DNA from: Parvularculaceae bacterium UBA4496
GTDB lineage: Bacteria; Pseudomonadota; Alphaproteobacteria; Caulobacterales; Parvularculaceae
DNA length: 7,020 bases
Direction of reading: 5' to 3'
Assembly (NCBI GenBank): GCA_002388885.1
Contig: DGNI01000050.1
Location: forward strand, 2,179 to 9,198
How positions within the stretch are numbered: the first letter of the stretch is position 1; the number at the start of each line of letters is the position of its first letter. Positions 6,510-7,020 of this stretch are shown here, piece after piece. The translations under genes and the position numbers were made by a program. The notes beneath the pieces are model-generated. The model searched no databases and was not told the DNA's origin. It saw only the letters and a program-made list of their open reading frames with translations.

Positions 6510-6545
6510 CGATCAATAATGCCTGAAAAACAGGCAAATCGATCG
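6510..6545. repeat. Nested inverted repeat
   Basis: CGATC (6510-6514), GCCTG (6521-6525), a five-A loop, CAGGC (6531-6535) and GATCG (6541-6545) form a two-level palindrome with 6- and 5-base internal spacers. There is no T-tract on the plus side. It could fold as RNA just beyond the terminator or be a dimeric protein binding site. Confidence 0.45.
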
Positions 6546-6645
6546 CCCGCATAATGCATCGCGGGTTAAGACTTGTCCTTGCTTCGACGATGTGCGGTTT
6601 TGATACGGATTCACCGGCGTGGGCTGTAGATTTTGCTAAGCTGCA

Positions 6646-6655
6646 GTAGCGCTAC
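6646..6655. repeat. Perfect 10-bp palindrome
   Basis: GTAGCGCTAC is fully self-complementary, and CTGTAG (6624-6629) with CTACAG (6652-6657) forms an overlapping inverted pair. It is operator-like in shape, with no known recogniser. Chance occurrence of one such 10-mer in 7 kb cannot be excluded. Confidence 0.3.
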
Positions 6656-6748
6656 AGACCTTTGAAACCAAAAAACGTCAGCATGGTCGTCGGTTTTGCG
6701 CGCACACGGCTTGCTTCCCGAAAATTGGTCACGTCGATCACGGATTGG

Positions 6749-6768
6749 ATTCCGGTTCAGAATTCCGG
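6749..6768 (+). repeat. Direct repeat ATTCCGG with 13-base period
   Basis: ATTCCGG occurs at 6749-6755 and 6762-6768, and a shortened ATTCCG follows near 6788. The first copy overlaps a GANTC site (6748-6752). Such spacing could reflect a direct-repeat regulator site about 200 bases upstream of the 6963 gene, but nothing proves it. Confidence 0.3.
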
Positions 6769-6918
6769 CAGCGGTTGCGCAAAACCATTCCGAAATGGGT
6801 CACAAACATAAAATTGTTCTCATCCGGTACACGATGCCGTCGGAATTTTCACGAACAATCAACCACTTAGCGAAGCTTTTACCAAGCTATTTAGCCGTTT
6901 TTTAAAAGCGCGCGCCTA

Positions 6919-6952
6919 GTCTCCGTCAGAACAAAGTTGCGTTTACGGGGAC
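6919..6952 (+). promoter_or_regulatory. Leader hairpin covering the ribosome-site region of the 6963 gene
   Basis: GTCTCCGT (6919-6926) can pair over 8 bp, one of them G-U, with ACGGGGAC (6945-6952) across an 18-base loop. The only Shine-Dalgarno-like run, GGGG (6947-6950), is inside the 3' arm, and the ATG follows 10 bases after the stem. Closure of the stem would mask the ribosome site. I do not recognise a known riboswitch class in it. Confidence 0.4.
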
Positions 6953-6962
6953 TTGTACTCTC

Positions 6963-7020
6963 ATGACTGTCGTTGCTGATAACGCGCCGTCGCCACCGAA
7001 GTCCGATGCTTATGTCATCG
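6963..7020 (+). CDS. N-terminal fragment of an unidentified protein (possibly adenosylhomocysteinase)
   Basis: An open frame begins at ATG 6963 and stays open to the right edge, giving 19 residues: MTVVADNAPSPPKS, then DAYVI. The proline-rich start followed by a DAYVI strand would fit an S-adenosylhomocysteine hydrolase, whose alphaproteobacterial members often begin with a short variable tail and then DYVVxDI. Too little is present to claim this. The upstream ribosome site is weak (GGGG, 12 bases before the ATG) and lies in a possible hairpin. A long non-coding region separates it from the preceding gene, so it probably has its own promoter. Confidence 0.5.
   Translation, partial: MTVVADNAPSPPKSDAYVI

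Larger units (their letters stand above)
6499..6962. other. Gene-poor, repeat-rich intergenic region (464 bases)
   Basis: No convincing coding frame was found on either strand. The region contains a nested inverted repeat (6510-6545), a 10-bp palindrome GTAGCGCTAC (6646-6655), a spaced direct repeat of ATTCCGG (6749-6755 and 6762-6768) and two GANTC sites (6608-6612, 6748-6752). Near the end are a cluster of TTAGC/AAGCT repeats (about 6867-6895), an AT-rich spot at 6898-6907 and an 8-bp stem before the next gene (6919-6952). It may hold the promoter and leader of the 6963 gene and possibly a small RNA, but I cannot define either. Confidence 0.55.

Noticed and set aside
1..7020. CRISPR arrays, tRNA/rRNA genes, insertion sequences, phage genes
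   Set aside because: No regularly spaced repeats, cloverleaf pattern, transposase-like protein or terminal inverted repeats were found.

Overview
The window looks like chromosomal housekeeping DNA from an alphaproteobacterium. The evidence is a ubiquinol-cytochrome c chaperone (CBP3 family) gene overlapping a DUF177/YceD gene that leads into plsX, an alphaproteobacterial-type BamE lipoprotein, a glyA-nrdR-nusB-thiL cluster and a MucR/Ros-family regulator, a family largely confined to Alphaproteobacteria. The genus cannot be fixed from the sequence. No mobile element, CRISPR array, tRNA or rRNA gene was seen.

Layout, left to right. Positions 1-1508 hold a leftward unit: CBP3-type chaperone, DUF177 protein (4-bp overlap), then plsX, which has its own good promoter candidate and runs off the left edge. 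Positions 1509-1690 are a divergent intergenic region. bamE (1691-2149) runs rightward and converges on thiL. Positions 2171-5471 hold a second leftward unit, transcribed glyA, nrdR, nusB, thiL with gaps of 39, 10 and 15 bases. In many alphaproteobacteria riboflavin genes lie between nrdR and nusB; here there are none. Positions 5472-5865 form a divergent control region between glyA and the MucR-family gene (5866-6336). A rho-independent terminator follows at 6459-6498. About 460 further bases carry no convincing gene but contain several inverted and direct repeats. The last is an 8-bp stem just upstream of an ATG at 6963 that opens a gene leaving the window.

Functionally, the left unit combines respiratory complex III assembly, rRNA/ribosome-associated and phospholipid-synthesis genes. 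bamE serves outer-membrane protein assembly. The second unit joins one-carbon metabolism (glyA), dNTP supply control (nrdR), transcription antitermination (nusB) and thiamine diphosphate synthesis (thiL). The MucR-like protein is probably an H-NS-like global DNA-binding regulator with an unusual zinc-site composition. I see no clear novel multi-gene system. The points most worth checking are the RNA structures at 5813-5838 and 6919-6952, the repeat-rich non-coding stretch 6499-6962, and the altered metal site of the MucR-like protein.
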